NCBI GenBank assembly: GCA_030613045.1 | Contig: JAUWMS010000102.1 | Location: 1 to 7,532 of the forward strand | Origin: Candidatus Latescibacterota bacterium | GTDB taxonomy: Bacteria > Latescibacterota > 4484-107 | Length of the DNA stretch: 7,532 nucleotides | Direction of reading: 5' to 3' | Shown here: positions 1 to 5,448 of the stretch, piece by piece | How the letters are laid out: each line of letters starts with the position of its first letter | Numbering within the stretch: the stretch's first letter is position 1 | Notes under the pieces: generated by a model | Seen by the model: only the letters and a program-made list of their open reading frames with translations | The model's database searches: none | What the model was told of the DNA's origin: nothing | Program-made: the position numbers and the translations under genes

Positions 1-29
1 GGGGCCCGGCCCTTCGTGCCTCGCAATGA
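1..29 (-). repeat. Probable edge fragment of a dispersed GTCATTGCGAGG-type repeat
   Basis: Read on the minus strand, this stretch begins TTGTCATTGCGAGGCACGAA and then runs into a GC-rich segment at the window edge. The opening resembles a dispersed intergenic repeat that I recall from many bacterial and environmental genomes (GTCATTGCGAGG followed by a GC-rich imperfect palindrome). Only one end is present, so copy number and the palindrome cannot be judged. It lies about 115 bases downstream of the ybeY stop codon. The remaining bases between it and ybeY hold no gene, convincing hairpin or terminator that I can see. Confidence 0.4.
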
Positions 30-146
30 CAATAATAAAGCCGTGTTGTCGCCAAAAACTCAGTGGCATCCTCTCGTTTTTCGGACTTTTGCAAGTGACT
101 AAAGAGATAGAAAATACTCGGTTGATCCGTGGTGCGCCAAAAGGAT

Positions 147-611
147 TCAGGGAGTGATGTCCATCATCCTGAGCACTTGCTCCACGCCGGCTTCCGTCTC
201 CTTCAGCATCCGCTTCTCCGCCTCTCCTCCTTCTTCGTGATCGTATCCGACCAGATGGAGCAGCCCGTGTATGATCAGACGAACGCTCTCTTCGGCCATC
301 GGGATATTCAAGTCCTTCGCCTGCCTTTGCGCGCGATCCAGCGAGACATAAACTTCTCCCTCCGCTTCGCCGTCCGAACGCTCCGAACGCCCAAGATCGA
401 AGGCCAGGACATCCGTAGCGCCGTCCACACGCCGATAGCGGCGATTCAGATCGGCGATGTAGTCGTCGTTCACGAGGATCACGTGGATCTTTTTATGCAT
501 TCCCTTTTCGCGAAGAAACCGCGTGAGTGCCGCCGTCAATCGGTTCTGATCAAAAGAAACTTTCTGTTCAACCCCTTCTCCGAAGAGCTGCCCCCGGTGC
601 GCCTTGTTCAT
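147..611 (-). CDS. ybeY: YbeY endoribonuclease (16S rRNA maturation)
   Basis: This is a YbeY/UPF0054 zinc-dependent single-strand endoribonuclease, known for 16S rRNA 3'-end maturation and ribosome quality control in the cytoplasm. The diagnostic metal-binding motif HGLLHLVGYDH is intact, with ligands His115, His119 and His125. The family's N-R-x-Y-R segment (residues 57-61) and the TDVLAFD segment (66-72) are also present. The length of 154 residues is normal. The ATG at 611 overlaps the end of the upstream 7TM-HD gene by 44 bases in another frame and has no Shine-Dalgarno sequence, so translation is probably coupled. The first 8-10 residues do not look like a normal first beta strand of the family, and the bases just upstream are an ATTGGTA repeat, so the N-terminus may be remodelled or the true start uncertain. 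It is the last gene of the phoH / 7TM-HD / ybeY cluster. Function is highly certain; the exact start is moderate. Confidence 0.95.
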   Translation of the reverse strand: MNKAHRGQLFGEGVEQKVSFDQNRLTAALTRFLREKGMHKKIHVILVNDDYIADLNRRYRRVDGATDVLAFDLGRSERSDGEAEGEVYVSLDRAQRQAKDLNIPMAEESVRLIIHGLLHLVGYDHEEGGEAEKRMLKETEAGVEQVLRMMDITP

Positions 612-2841
612 GGCGTGATTGGTATTTGGTAATTGGTGCGTACCCCATTTTCGTTTTCTTCCCGGTCTCTTGAGGATACGTCACCCGGGCGTGGCCCACG
701 CCCATCAGGATGGGGATAAAGCTTTGCTCGATTCGGCTCAGATCGTGCAGCGTCAGTTCGCAGTCGTCCAATTGCCCGTCCTTCAGCTTTCCCTGGATCA
801 CACTTCGGACCATACCTTTCACCCGACTAGGAGTTCGCTCCTTGAGGGATCGAACCGCCGCCTCCGCAGAATCGGCCAACATCACCACAGCCGCTTCTTT
901 TGTTTCGGGCCGGGGGCCTGGATAGCGAAAACTGGCCTCCTCTACCCGTTCGCCCCCCTCCAACGCCCGATGGTAGAAAAAGGGGGTAAGGGCGGTGCCA
1001 TGATGTTGCGGGATGAAATCAGTGACCGCCGGAGGAAGTCCGTGGCGCTCGGCCATCTCCAGGCCCTCTTTCACATGGGAAATCACAATCAGCGCGCTCA
1101 TAGTCGGGGTGAGCCGATCGTGCGGATTCCGTCCGCTCGTCTGATTTTCCACGAAATATTCGGGCTTGGCCATTTTTCCGATGTCGTGATAATAGGCTCC
1201 CGCGCGGGCGAGGAGGGGATTGGCCCCAATCGCCTCCGAGGCGGTCTCGGAAAGGGTACCCACGACGATCGTGTGGTGATGGGTTCCCGGGGCTCGCAGC
1301 GCCAGTTCTCTCAATAAGGGGCGGTTCAGATCGGATAATTCCAACAGGGTAAGATTCGTCGTGATGCCGAATAGGGTCTCGAAGACAGGCAGCAATCCGA
1401 TAGTCAGCACCGACGAGGCGAATCCGTTTACGGCGCCCCAAAACAGGCCCTCCTGGAGCCCCTCGAGTTTCCCGAGACGCAGCAGTTCCGTAGCCGCGGT
1501 AGTCAGTGCATAGCAAAGCGGAAGCAAAACCATCGCCCGATAGAACTGATGCCGATGGCGGATATGGCGCACCATATAGACCGCGCCTGCTCCGCACAGC
1601 AACGCAATCAAAACCACGCCGAAGTACCCCGAAATGGCTCCCACGAGAAGCGCACTGACCATCGTAAGGATCAGCGCGACCTCGGCGTCTAACAACACCG
1701 TGGCCAACATCGCCGAGAGCGCTACGGGGATCAGAAACTCCGAGATCCCTCCGTGCTGGGTCGCATAAGAGGCCACGGTAGTCGGAAAGAAGAGAAGTAT
1801 GGACAGGAGTATCAGGAGGCCGTCTTTTTCGTAGATGCGCCTGCGGAAGGCGTACAGATAGCCGATCAGTAGCGCCACCAAAGCCGCACTGATCAAAGCT
1901 CGATCCAACGGAAGCAGATAGCGCAGCCAGGTCTGCTCCTCTAATTTTTTTTCCGCGTTGGCCCGATCCAGCGAACGTAAAATATCCATCTGCTCCGGGG
2001 TGATCTGTTCGTGGCTGTCTAATATACGGTAGTTTTTGTAGATCATCCCTTTGAACATCCCGACCCTGTTCGCGGCTTCCTGCTTTCTTCGCTGGGTCTC
2101 CGCGCTGTCGTAAATCAGATTCGGAGACAGAAACGACGCCACGACCTCGTAACACGCGCTGATCTCCTCCTCGTCGGACACTTCCTGACGGATGCGTTCG
2201 GATAAAACTTCCTTCGCCTGCGTCCGATCCATGACCTCACTCAGCGGTACCTGCGTCTCCCGCGTTTCCTTCACTATGGTAACCATTTTATCCGATTCGA
2301 TTTCGAGGTCCTTTTTGTCCTGCAGCATGCCGACATGGTATACCTCACCGAGAATTTGTTTGCACACATATACGAAAATCCCGGCCTCGTGCCGTTTGGC
2401 GCCTATGCGGAGAAGAAAACGCATGGTGGGCTCGTAGAGCTTCCGCGCTCTGTTCTTTGCCCCAATCGTCTCCGGCGTCCCCAGCGCATCGGACTTTGTG
2501 GCCCGAACTACGTCCGCGAAGAGTGAATCCAAATCCGCCAGCGCGCTCCCTTCGACCGCCTTGTCGTATCGCAGGACAGGGGGAACCCGGTTACGGGCGT
2601 CTTCCCGATCACGCGCCAGTTCGGCCGCGCTTTTCCGAATCGGGAAATCGAAAGGGGCGATCACCTCCCGATCGCTGATCATCCCTTCTTTGAGGTCGCT
2701 GAATTCCTGGGTTTTCCGCGTCGGGAAGAGCCAGGTCAACAAACCCACTACGAGCAGTCCCAGTCCGATCCGAACCGCCATCCGCCCCCTGCGCTCCCAA
2801 TTGCGATGTCGTTGTGTCTGCCCAAATTTTGTTTTTTGCAC
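568..2841 (-). CDS. 7TM-HD family membrane phosphohydrolase (PgpH/YqfF-like)
   Basis: This is a 7TMR-HD protein of the PgpH type; in Listeria PgpH is a cyclic-di-AMP phosphodiesterase, and the same substrate here is inference. Taking the GTG at 2841 as residue 1, there is an N-terminal membrane helix (about 23-39), a large extracytoplasmic domain (about 40-308), a block of hydrophobic helices (about 314-490) and a cytoplasmic HD domain. The HD domain keeps its metal ligands: the THHH segment (521-523), His552-Asp553 in YYHDIGK, His589, the PQHHGT histidines (613-614) and Asp657 in LADSAEA. I chose 2841 because AAGGAG lies at 2852-2857, 10 bases upstream; an in-frame GTG at 2871 sits inside a repeat array and has no such site. 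The family normally ends near the RVTYP at about 719-723. Here 34 further residues follow, partly encoded by the ATTGGTA repeat and by sequence overlapping ybeY. It lies 246 bases after phoH. Confidence 0.93.
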   Translation of the reverse strand: MQKTKFGQTQRHRNWERRGRMAVRIGLGLLVVGLLTWLFPTRKTQEFSDLKEGMISDREVIAPFDFPIRKSAAELARDREDARNRVPPVLRYDKAVEGSALADLDSLFADVVRATKSDALGTPETIGAKNRARKLYEPTMRFLLRIGAKRHEAGIFVYVCKQILGEVYHVGMLQDKKDLEIESDKMVTIVKETRETQVPLSEVMDRTQAKEVLSERIRQEVSDEEEISACYEVVASFLSPNLIYDSAETQRRKQEAANRVGMFKGMIYKNYRILDSHEQITPEQMDILRSLDRANAEKKLEEQTWLRYLLPLDRALISAALVALLIGYLYAFRRRIYEKDGLLILLSILLFFPTTVASYATQHGGISEFLIPVALSAMLATVLLDAEVALILTMVSALLVGAISGYFGVVLIALLCGAGAVYMVRHIRHRHQFYRAMVLLPLCYALTTAATELLRLGKLEGLQEGLFWGAVNGFASSVLTIGLLPVFETLFGITTNLTLLELSDLNRPLLRELALRAPGTHHHTIVVGTLSETASEAIGANPLLARAGAYYHDIGKMAKPEYFVENQTSGRNPHDRLTPTMSALIVISHVKEGLEMAERHGLPPAVTDFIPQHHGTALTPFFYHRALEGGERVEEASFRYPGPRPETKEAAVVMLADSAEAAVRSLKERTPSRVKGMVRSVIQGKLKDGQLDDCELTLHDLSRIEQSFIPILMGVGHARVTYPQETGKKTKMGYAPITKYQSRHEQGAPGAALRRRG
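618..638. repeat. ATTGGTA heptamer array, three units, inside the 7TM-HD 3' end
   Basis: On the plus strand the units are ATTGGTA (618-624), TTTGGTA (625-631) and ATTGGTG (632-638), an exact 7-base period with one substitution each in units 2 and 3. The array is inside the reading frame of the 7TM-HD protein, where it encodes roughly APITKYQS, and lies 7 bases upstream of the ybeY ATG. It is AT-rich compared with the coding DNA around it. Confidence 0.75.
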
Positions 2842-2851
2842 CTCGGCGGTA

Positions 2852-2857
2852 CTCCTT
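2852..2857 (-). promoter_or_regulatory. Ribosome binding site deciding the 7TM-HD start
   Basis: The minus strand reads AAGGAG here, 10 bases before GTG at 2841. This site supports the shorter 757-residue protein over a start at GTG 2871. It lies only 4 bases downstream of the CGTGAAA array at 2862-2889, so a hairpin formed by that array would sit right beside it in the mRNA. Confidence 0.65.
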
Positions 2858-2861
2858 GATC

Positions 2862-2889
2862 CGTGAAACACGAAACGTGAAACGTGAAA
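2862..2889 (+). repeat. CGTGAAA heptamer array, four units
   Basis: The units on the plus strand are CGTGAAA, CACGAAA, CGTGAAA and CGTGAAA, a perfect 7-base period over 28 bases. The array occupies the leader of the 7TM-HD gene, directly upstream of its ribosome binding site. It is inverted relative to the array at 3065-3099. The second unit differs from the consensus in a way that still allows G-U pairing with CGTGAAA in RNA. Confidence 0.9.
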
Positions 2890-2900
2890 GACAGGCTTAC

Positions 2901-2935
2901 TGTTATCACCAATCCGAAAATTTTGTTGAAAAGGT
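2901..2935 (-). repeat. Shared intergenic core, copy A (TTTTCGGRTTRGT type)
   Basis: The minus strand carries TTTTCGGATTGGTGATAACA in an AT-rich setting. A related sequence, TTTTCGGGTTAGTATTACA, is found at 4218-4257 ahead of phoH, with an AACAAAA/AACAAGA-like stretch and ACCTT on its 5' side in both. The alignment has a few mismatches and two gaps, so this is a weak repeat pair. It may be a dispersed element or a common regulatory segment; no convincing -35/-10 pair with good spacing exists in both copies. The rest of 2890-3064 holds a small 6-bp hairpin (3043-3048 with 3054-3059) just after phoH and no gene. Confidence 0.4.
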
Positions 2936-3064
2936 CTATTTTAGTTAAAAAACGAGACGCAGATATTGAAGGTACGGCTTTATTTTTCCAAAACTATGAG
3001 TTCTTCGACAGAATATCTGAACTCGCCACAGCATAGCGCAAACTCTCTGAAGAAGAGAGAACCA

Positions 3065-3099
3065 TTTCACGCTTTACGTTTCACGTTTCACGTTTCACG
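3065..3099 (-). repeat. CGTGAAA heptamer array, five units, overlapping the phoH stop
   Basis: Read on the minus strand the units are CGTGAAA, CGTGAAA, CGTGAAA, CGTAAAG and CGTGAAA, 35 bases with a 7-base period. The array overlaps the end of phoH: its first unit encodes most of the C-terminal Arg-Glu-Thr, and its second supplies the TGA stop at 3090-3088. It is in the opposite orientation to the array at 2862-2889. Confidence 0.92.
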
Positions 3100-4077
3100 C
3101 TTCAGATGGTACGCATCGTACGCCTTGATGATCTCTTTTACCAGACGATGCCGCACCACATCTCGCTCCGTCAGATATATGAACCGCACGCCTTCTACGT
3201 TGGAGAGAATATCCTGAATCTGCACCAGACCCGACGTCGAATCTCCCGGCAGATCCGCCTGGGTAACGTCTCCGGTGATCACGGCTTTGGAGTGGACCCC
3301 AAGCCGCGTGAGAAACATTTTCATCTGCATCGGGGTCGTGTTTTGCGCCTCGTCGAGGATCACGAAGGCGTTGCTCAGCGTGCGCCCTCGCATGTATGCC
3401 AGGGGAACCACCTCTATCAATTTTTGCTCCGAGAGACGCTGTATCCGGTCCGGAGGCATCATGTCGTTCAGGGCATCATAGAGCGGGCGAAGATAAGGCT
3501 CCACCTTCTCGTTCGGATCTCCGGGCAGAAAACCCAAGCTTTCGCCGGCTTCCACGGCAGGCCGCGTCAGCACGATCTTCGATACCTCCCCCTCTTTGAG
3601 CGTCGCCACCGCCATCGCCACCGACAGATATGTTTTTCCCGTACCTGCCGGGCCGATGCCAAAAACAATATCGTGTCTCCGGATCGCATCCACATAGAGG
3701 CTTTGTCCCAGAGATTTGGGCCGAATAATCCGCTTCTTTGCGGACAGCACGATGTGCGCCTTCGCGATATCCGAAGGCGTTCCGGCCGCTGCGTAGTCCA
3801 ATGCCAGGCGAAAGTCGGCCTCGTCGAAGCCCGATCCCCGTTTGATGAGCATCACCAATTCCCGCAACAGATCCGACGCCTTGCCGACCGCTTCGCGATC
3901 TCCTTGAAGGGTGATCTTCTCACCGCGCGCCACCACTTTGATGCCGAACTTGCCTTCAATAGCCACCAAATTGGCATCGTGCAATCCATACAACAACAGC
4001 GGATCAATCTCAGCGAGTGAGAGGCACTCCGAAATCCGTTCTCCGATGACGATGTGCTCATCCGTGGTACTTATGAT
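3088..4077 (-). CDS. phoH: PhoH-family P-loop ATPase
   Basis: This is a PhoH/YbeZ-type cytoplasmic ATPase, a family tied to RNA metabolism and commonly encoded beside ybeY. Numbering from the ATC at 4077, there is an N-terminal nucleic-acid-binding-like region (about 20-75, containing GIKVVARGEKITLQGD). The PhoH ATPase domain follows, with Walker A GPAGTGKT at 142-149, the family segment LTRPAVEAGESLGFLPGD at about 170-187, Walker B VILDEAQN at 239-246 and the TGDVTQADLP segment at about 268-277. The length of about 329 residues fits the family. The start is odd: the Shine-Dalgarno AGGAGG at 4083-4088 is followed in frame by ATC (spacing 5) and ATA (spacing 8), with no ATG, GTG or TTG nearby. 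An in-frame GTG at 4101 and ATG at 4164 lie upstream of the Shine-Dalgarno, in repeat-rich DNA. The C-terminus LKRET and the stop lie in a CGTGAAA array. Function is very certain; the start is not. Confidence 0.95.
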   Translation of the reverse strand: MISTTDEHIVIGERISECLSLAEIDPLLLYGLHDANLVAIEGKFGIKVVARGEKITLQGDREAVGKASDLLRELVMLIKRGSGFDEADFRLALDYAAAGTPSDIAKAHIVLSAKKRIIRPKSLGQSLYVDAIRRHDIVFGIGPAGTGKTYLSVAMAVATLKEGEVSKIVLTRPAVEAGESLGFLPGDPNEKVEPYLRPLYDALNDMMPPDRIQRLSEQKLIEVVPLAYMRGRTLSNAFVILDEAQNTTPMQMKMFLTRLGVHSKAVITGDVTQADLPGDSTSGLVQIQDILSNVEGVRFIYLTERDVVRHRLVKEIIKAYDAYHLKRET

Positions 4078-4082
4078 GCGTT

Positions 4083-4088
4083 CCTCCT
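4083..4088 (-). promoter_or_regulatory. Strong phoH Shine-Dalgarno without a standard start codon
   Basis: The minus strand reads GGGAGGAGGAACGC followed by ATC ATA AGT in the phoH frame, with AGGAGG at 4088-4083. An ATG at 4093-4091 overlaps this site, but it is in another frame and its ORF stops after 11 codons. The site therefore marks where PhoH translation should begin, yet the codons at the right distance are ATC (4077) and ATA (4074). Confidence 0.6.
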
Positions 4089-4106
4089 CCCATGAAAGCA
4101 CCGTGC

Positions 4107-4124
4107 GACGCAAAAGACGCAAAG
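4107..4124 (+). repeat. GACGCAAAR direct repeat, two units
   Basis: The plus strand has GACGCAAAA (4107-4115) followed by GACGCAAAG (4116-4124), then a partial CGCACAGAG continuation. This 9-base-period motif lies just upstream of the phoH Shine-Dalgarno sequence. It resembles the CTTTGCG-type short repeats at 4356-4377 when read on the opposite strand. Confidence 0.6.
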
Positions 4125-4191
4125 CGCACAGAGAAAGGCAATGAACAATATCCCACCCCATCACTCCAATTCAGGGGAGAGGTGTACAGGA

Positions 4192-4205
4192 ATTGCTCAT
4201 TGCTC
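4192..4205 (+). repeat. ATTGCTC heptamer repeat, two units
   Basis: Two exact tandem copies of ATTGCTC are followed by a partial third (AT). On the transcribed minus strand this reads ATGAGCAATGAGCAAT. It has the same 7-base period as the CGTGAAA and ATTGGTA arrays but an unrelated sequence, and it lies inside the inverted-repeat-bounded segment. Confidence 0.6.
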
Positions 4206-4217
4206 ATCAAGGTTCTT

Positions 4218-4257
4218 TGTAATACTAACCCGAAAAATCTTGTTTTTTTGACAAGGT
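4218..4257 (-). repeat. Shared intergenic core, copy B
   Basis: The minus strand carries ACCTTGTC, a run of seven A, ACAAGA and TTTTTCGGGTTAGTATTACA. The second half matches the core at 2901-2935 with a few differences. A short CTTGT/ACAAG hairpin is present on both strands and is followed by a T run on each, so a weak bidirectional terminator is conceivable, but the stem is only 5-6 bp and I do not call it as one. Confidence 0.4.
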
Positions 4258-4308
4258 TTTTGTTGAGTGAGGATGGGGTGGATTATTCAGAATAGGCAAC
4301 TTTGTTTG

Positions 4309-4336
4309 ATCCGTGAAAATCCGTGGGTTCCGTGTC
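4309..4336 (+). repeat. WTCCGTG short repeat, three units
   Basis: ATCCGTGAAA, ATCCGTGGG and TTCCGTGTC follow one another with a 9-10-base period. The 10-base string TTGATCCGTG that opens the array (4306-4315) also occurs at 122-131 and 2856-2865, each time at a gene border. Nothing coding is seen here. Confidence 0.65.
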
Positions 4337-4355
4337 CCATTTCTTTTGGGGTTTG

Positions 4356-4377
4356 TTTGCGGCTATGTCCTTTGCGG
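4356..4377 (+). repeat. TTTGCGG direct repeat, two units 15 bases apart
   Basis: TTTGCGG occurs at 4356-4362 and 4371-4377, continuing the run of micro-repeats in the LysM-gene/phoH gap. The gap of more than 300 bases between the terminator and phoH (4091-4395) holds only such repeats and the inverted-repeat segment. I see no confident promoter or gene in it. Confidence 0.45.
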
Positions 4378-4395
4378 TTAGATGACGGGGTACGG

Positions 4396-4447
4396 AAAAA
4401 GAAAAAGCTCCCGACCTCCGACAAAGCCAGAAGCTGAGAGCTTTTCT
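4396..4447 (-). terminator. Likely Rho-independent terminator after the LysM gene
   Basis: On the minus strand AAAAGCTC (4445-4438) pairs perfectly with GAGCTTTT (4410-4403). Additional inner pairing is possible, for example CTTC with GGAG. The 3' arm runs directly into a T-rich tail, GAGCTTTTTCTTTTTCC. It starts about 75 bases after the LysM gene's stop codon, which suits the end of the lipoprotein/LysM transcription unit. The loop is long, so the strength is uncertain. Confidence 0.65.
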
Positions 4448-4518
4448 ATGAGATCCTGCACAGGGGCAAATGATCGGTCTCAGACCCTGGGGTTCACCAA
4501 AGCCGGCTGATGCTTGCT

Positions 4519-5373
4519 TCAGTCCCGTGGAACATCCAAAACCTGAGCCGGGTAGATCATGTCCGGATCGGCGATCTGATCCTTGTTGGCCTGATAAAGT
4601 TCGTGCCACTTCGAGACATCTCCGTACACCTCGCTGTATCCCGCAACCTTCGAGAGCCATTCTCCCCGCACAACGAGATGCTGATCGGGTCCCACGCCTC
4701 TCGGAATGGTCAGCACCCAATCCGGGTAGATCAGATCGGGATTCTTGATCCGGCAGTTGGCCACATATATCCTCGGCCACATATACGGATCGTCGTAGAC
4801 CTGTTCGTTCTTCGAGATGTTCCAGAGGTTGTCGCCTCGAACCACCGTGTACTCATCGGGCGTAGGTACCCGGGGAATACGAGCTTCGAGTTGGGCCAGC
4901 ATCCCCTCGATGGCGGAGATTTTATCGGCCGCCTCCGGAAGGTAGGAGATGGGATTTTTCTTCAATTCCTCAAGTTGCGCCCCGATCTCCCCGATCTCTC
5001 CCTTGCGTTTGTACAGATCGTCGGGAGAAAGCCGCTGCAGGCCCCGTATCCGACTGATCAGACCGTCCAGATCCGCCATAAAGGCCTCGACACCGGCCTG
5101 GTCGCTCTGGATCAGACGGTAAATCTCCGTCTCCGTGGCCGTCCTCTCCGTCTCCACCGCTTTGATCGCGTCTCTCAGTTCCGCGATCTCCTTGTCTAAC
5201 TGGGCGATCTGCGTTGTAGCCTGCGCCTCACGTTCCTTGTACCCGGCCAATTGGTTCAAGTACTCCTCGTAGATCATCCTCTGCTCGGCCGCCCAAGAGG
5301 ACGCCAACCCGAAGACCAGGAGGACCATCACCGCAACGCTCGCCGCTGCAACTCCTTTTCGCCATCCGTTCAT
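4519..5373 (-). CDS. Secreted coiled-coil protein with two C-terminal LysM domains
   Basis: The protein has 284 residues from ATG 5373. It starts with a Sec-type signal peptide (charged MNGWRKG, hydrophobic core, likely cleavage after AA at about 28-29). A charged helical coiled coil follows at about 33-88, then a second helical stretch to about 165. Two LysM domains close it: residues about 175-225 (YTVVRGDNLWNISKN to IYPDWVLTIPR) and 232-284 (HLVVRGEWLSKVAGY to IYPAQVLDVPRD). LysM binds the glycan of peptidoglycan, so the protein probably sits in the periplasm or envelope; no catalytic domain is visible. AAGGAG lies 12 bases upstream of the ATG, which is long; an in-frame TTG at 5382 is only 3 bases from it. 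The upstream neighbour is a coiled-coil lipoprotein 75 bases away, and the two are probably co-transcribed. The function beyond peptidoglycan binding is unknown. Confidence 0.88.
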   Translation of the reverse strand: MNGWRKGVAAASVAVMVLLVFGLASSWAAEQRMIYEEYLNQLAGYKEREAQATTQIAQLDKEIAELRDAIKAVETERTATETEIYRLIQSDQAGVEAFMADLDGLISRIRGLQRLSPDDLYKRKGEIGEIGAQLEELKKNPISYLPEAADKISAIEGMLAQLEARIPRVPTPDEYTVVRGDNLWNISKNEQVYDDPYMWPRIYVANCRIKNPDLIYPDWVLTIPRGVGPDQHLVVRGEWLSKVAGYSEVYGDVSKWHELYQANKDQIADPDMIYPAQVLDVPRD

Positions 5374-5397
5374 AGTATCCAATCGCTCCTTCCTGAG

Positions 5398-5427
5398 GGG
5401 AAGACAGGGCAATAGAGAAGTCTTCCC
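5398..5427 (-). other. Intercistronic hairpin between lipoprotein and LysM genes
   Basis: GGGAAGAC (minus strand 5427-5420) and GTCTTCCC (5405-5398) are perfect 8-bp complementary arms around a 14-base loop. No T run follows, so it does not look like a terminator. The 3' arm ends 6 bases before AAGGAG at 5391-5386, so folding could adjust translation of the LysM gene or protect the lipoprotein part of the transcript from decay. That role is inference. Confidence 0.6.
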
Positions 5428-5448
5428 TTTGGGATCCGAATCGTGGGG

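Larger units (their letters stand above)
4153..4281. repeat. 129-base segment bounded by an imperfect inverted repeat
   Basis: CCACCCCATC at 4153-4162 is exactly complementary to GATGGGGTGG at 4272-4281. The match continues inward (ACTC at 4163-4166 with GAGT at 4265-4268) after skipping three bases, giving a 14-bp inverted repeat with a 3-base bulge. The segment contains the ATTGCTC repeat and the copy-B core. No clear target-site duplication flanks it and no coding sequence lies inside. It may be a small MITE-like element or a long RNA hairpin upstream of phoH. Confidence 0.5.

Noticed and set aside
1019..2155. 378-codon minus-strand frame inside the 7TM-HD gene
   Set aside because: It is an offset frame of a gene with clear HD motifs. 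Its translation is Arg/Gly/Pro/Ser-rich low-complexity sequence typical of a frame shadow.
2862..3099. CRISPR-like array
   Set aside because: The repeats are 7 bases long in direct tandem without spacers, in two opposing blocks, and there are no cas genes.
3106..4020. Long plus-strand open frame (304 codons) opposite phoH
   Set aside because: It is antisense to a certain PhoH gene with intact Walker motifs. The product is Arg/His-rich without recognisable domains, and no ribosome binding site stands out; it is a shadow of GC-rich coding DNA.
4218..4256. Promoter for phoH using TTGTCA and TATTAC
   Set aside because: The spacer is about 24 bases, too long for sigma70, and other pairings give poor -35 hexamers. 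No confident phoH promoter was found.
4237..4257. Terminator or bidirectional terminator at the CTTGT/ACAAG hairpin
   Set aside because: The stem is only 5-6 AT-rich base pairs. The flanking T runs are suggestive but the hairpin is too weak to call.
4283..4780. 165-codon minus-strand frame across the LysM C-terminus and its terminator
   Set aside because: It overlaps the second LysM domain in another frame and runs through the terminator and the WTCCGTG repeats. No family features are seen.
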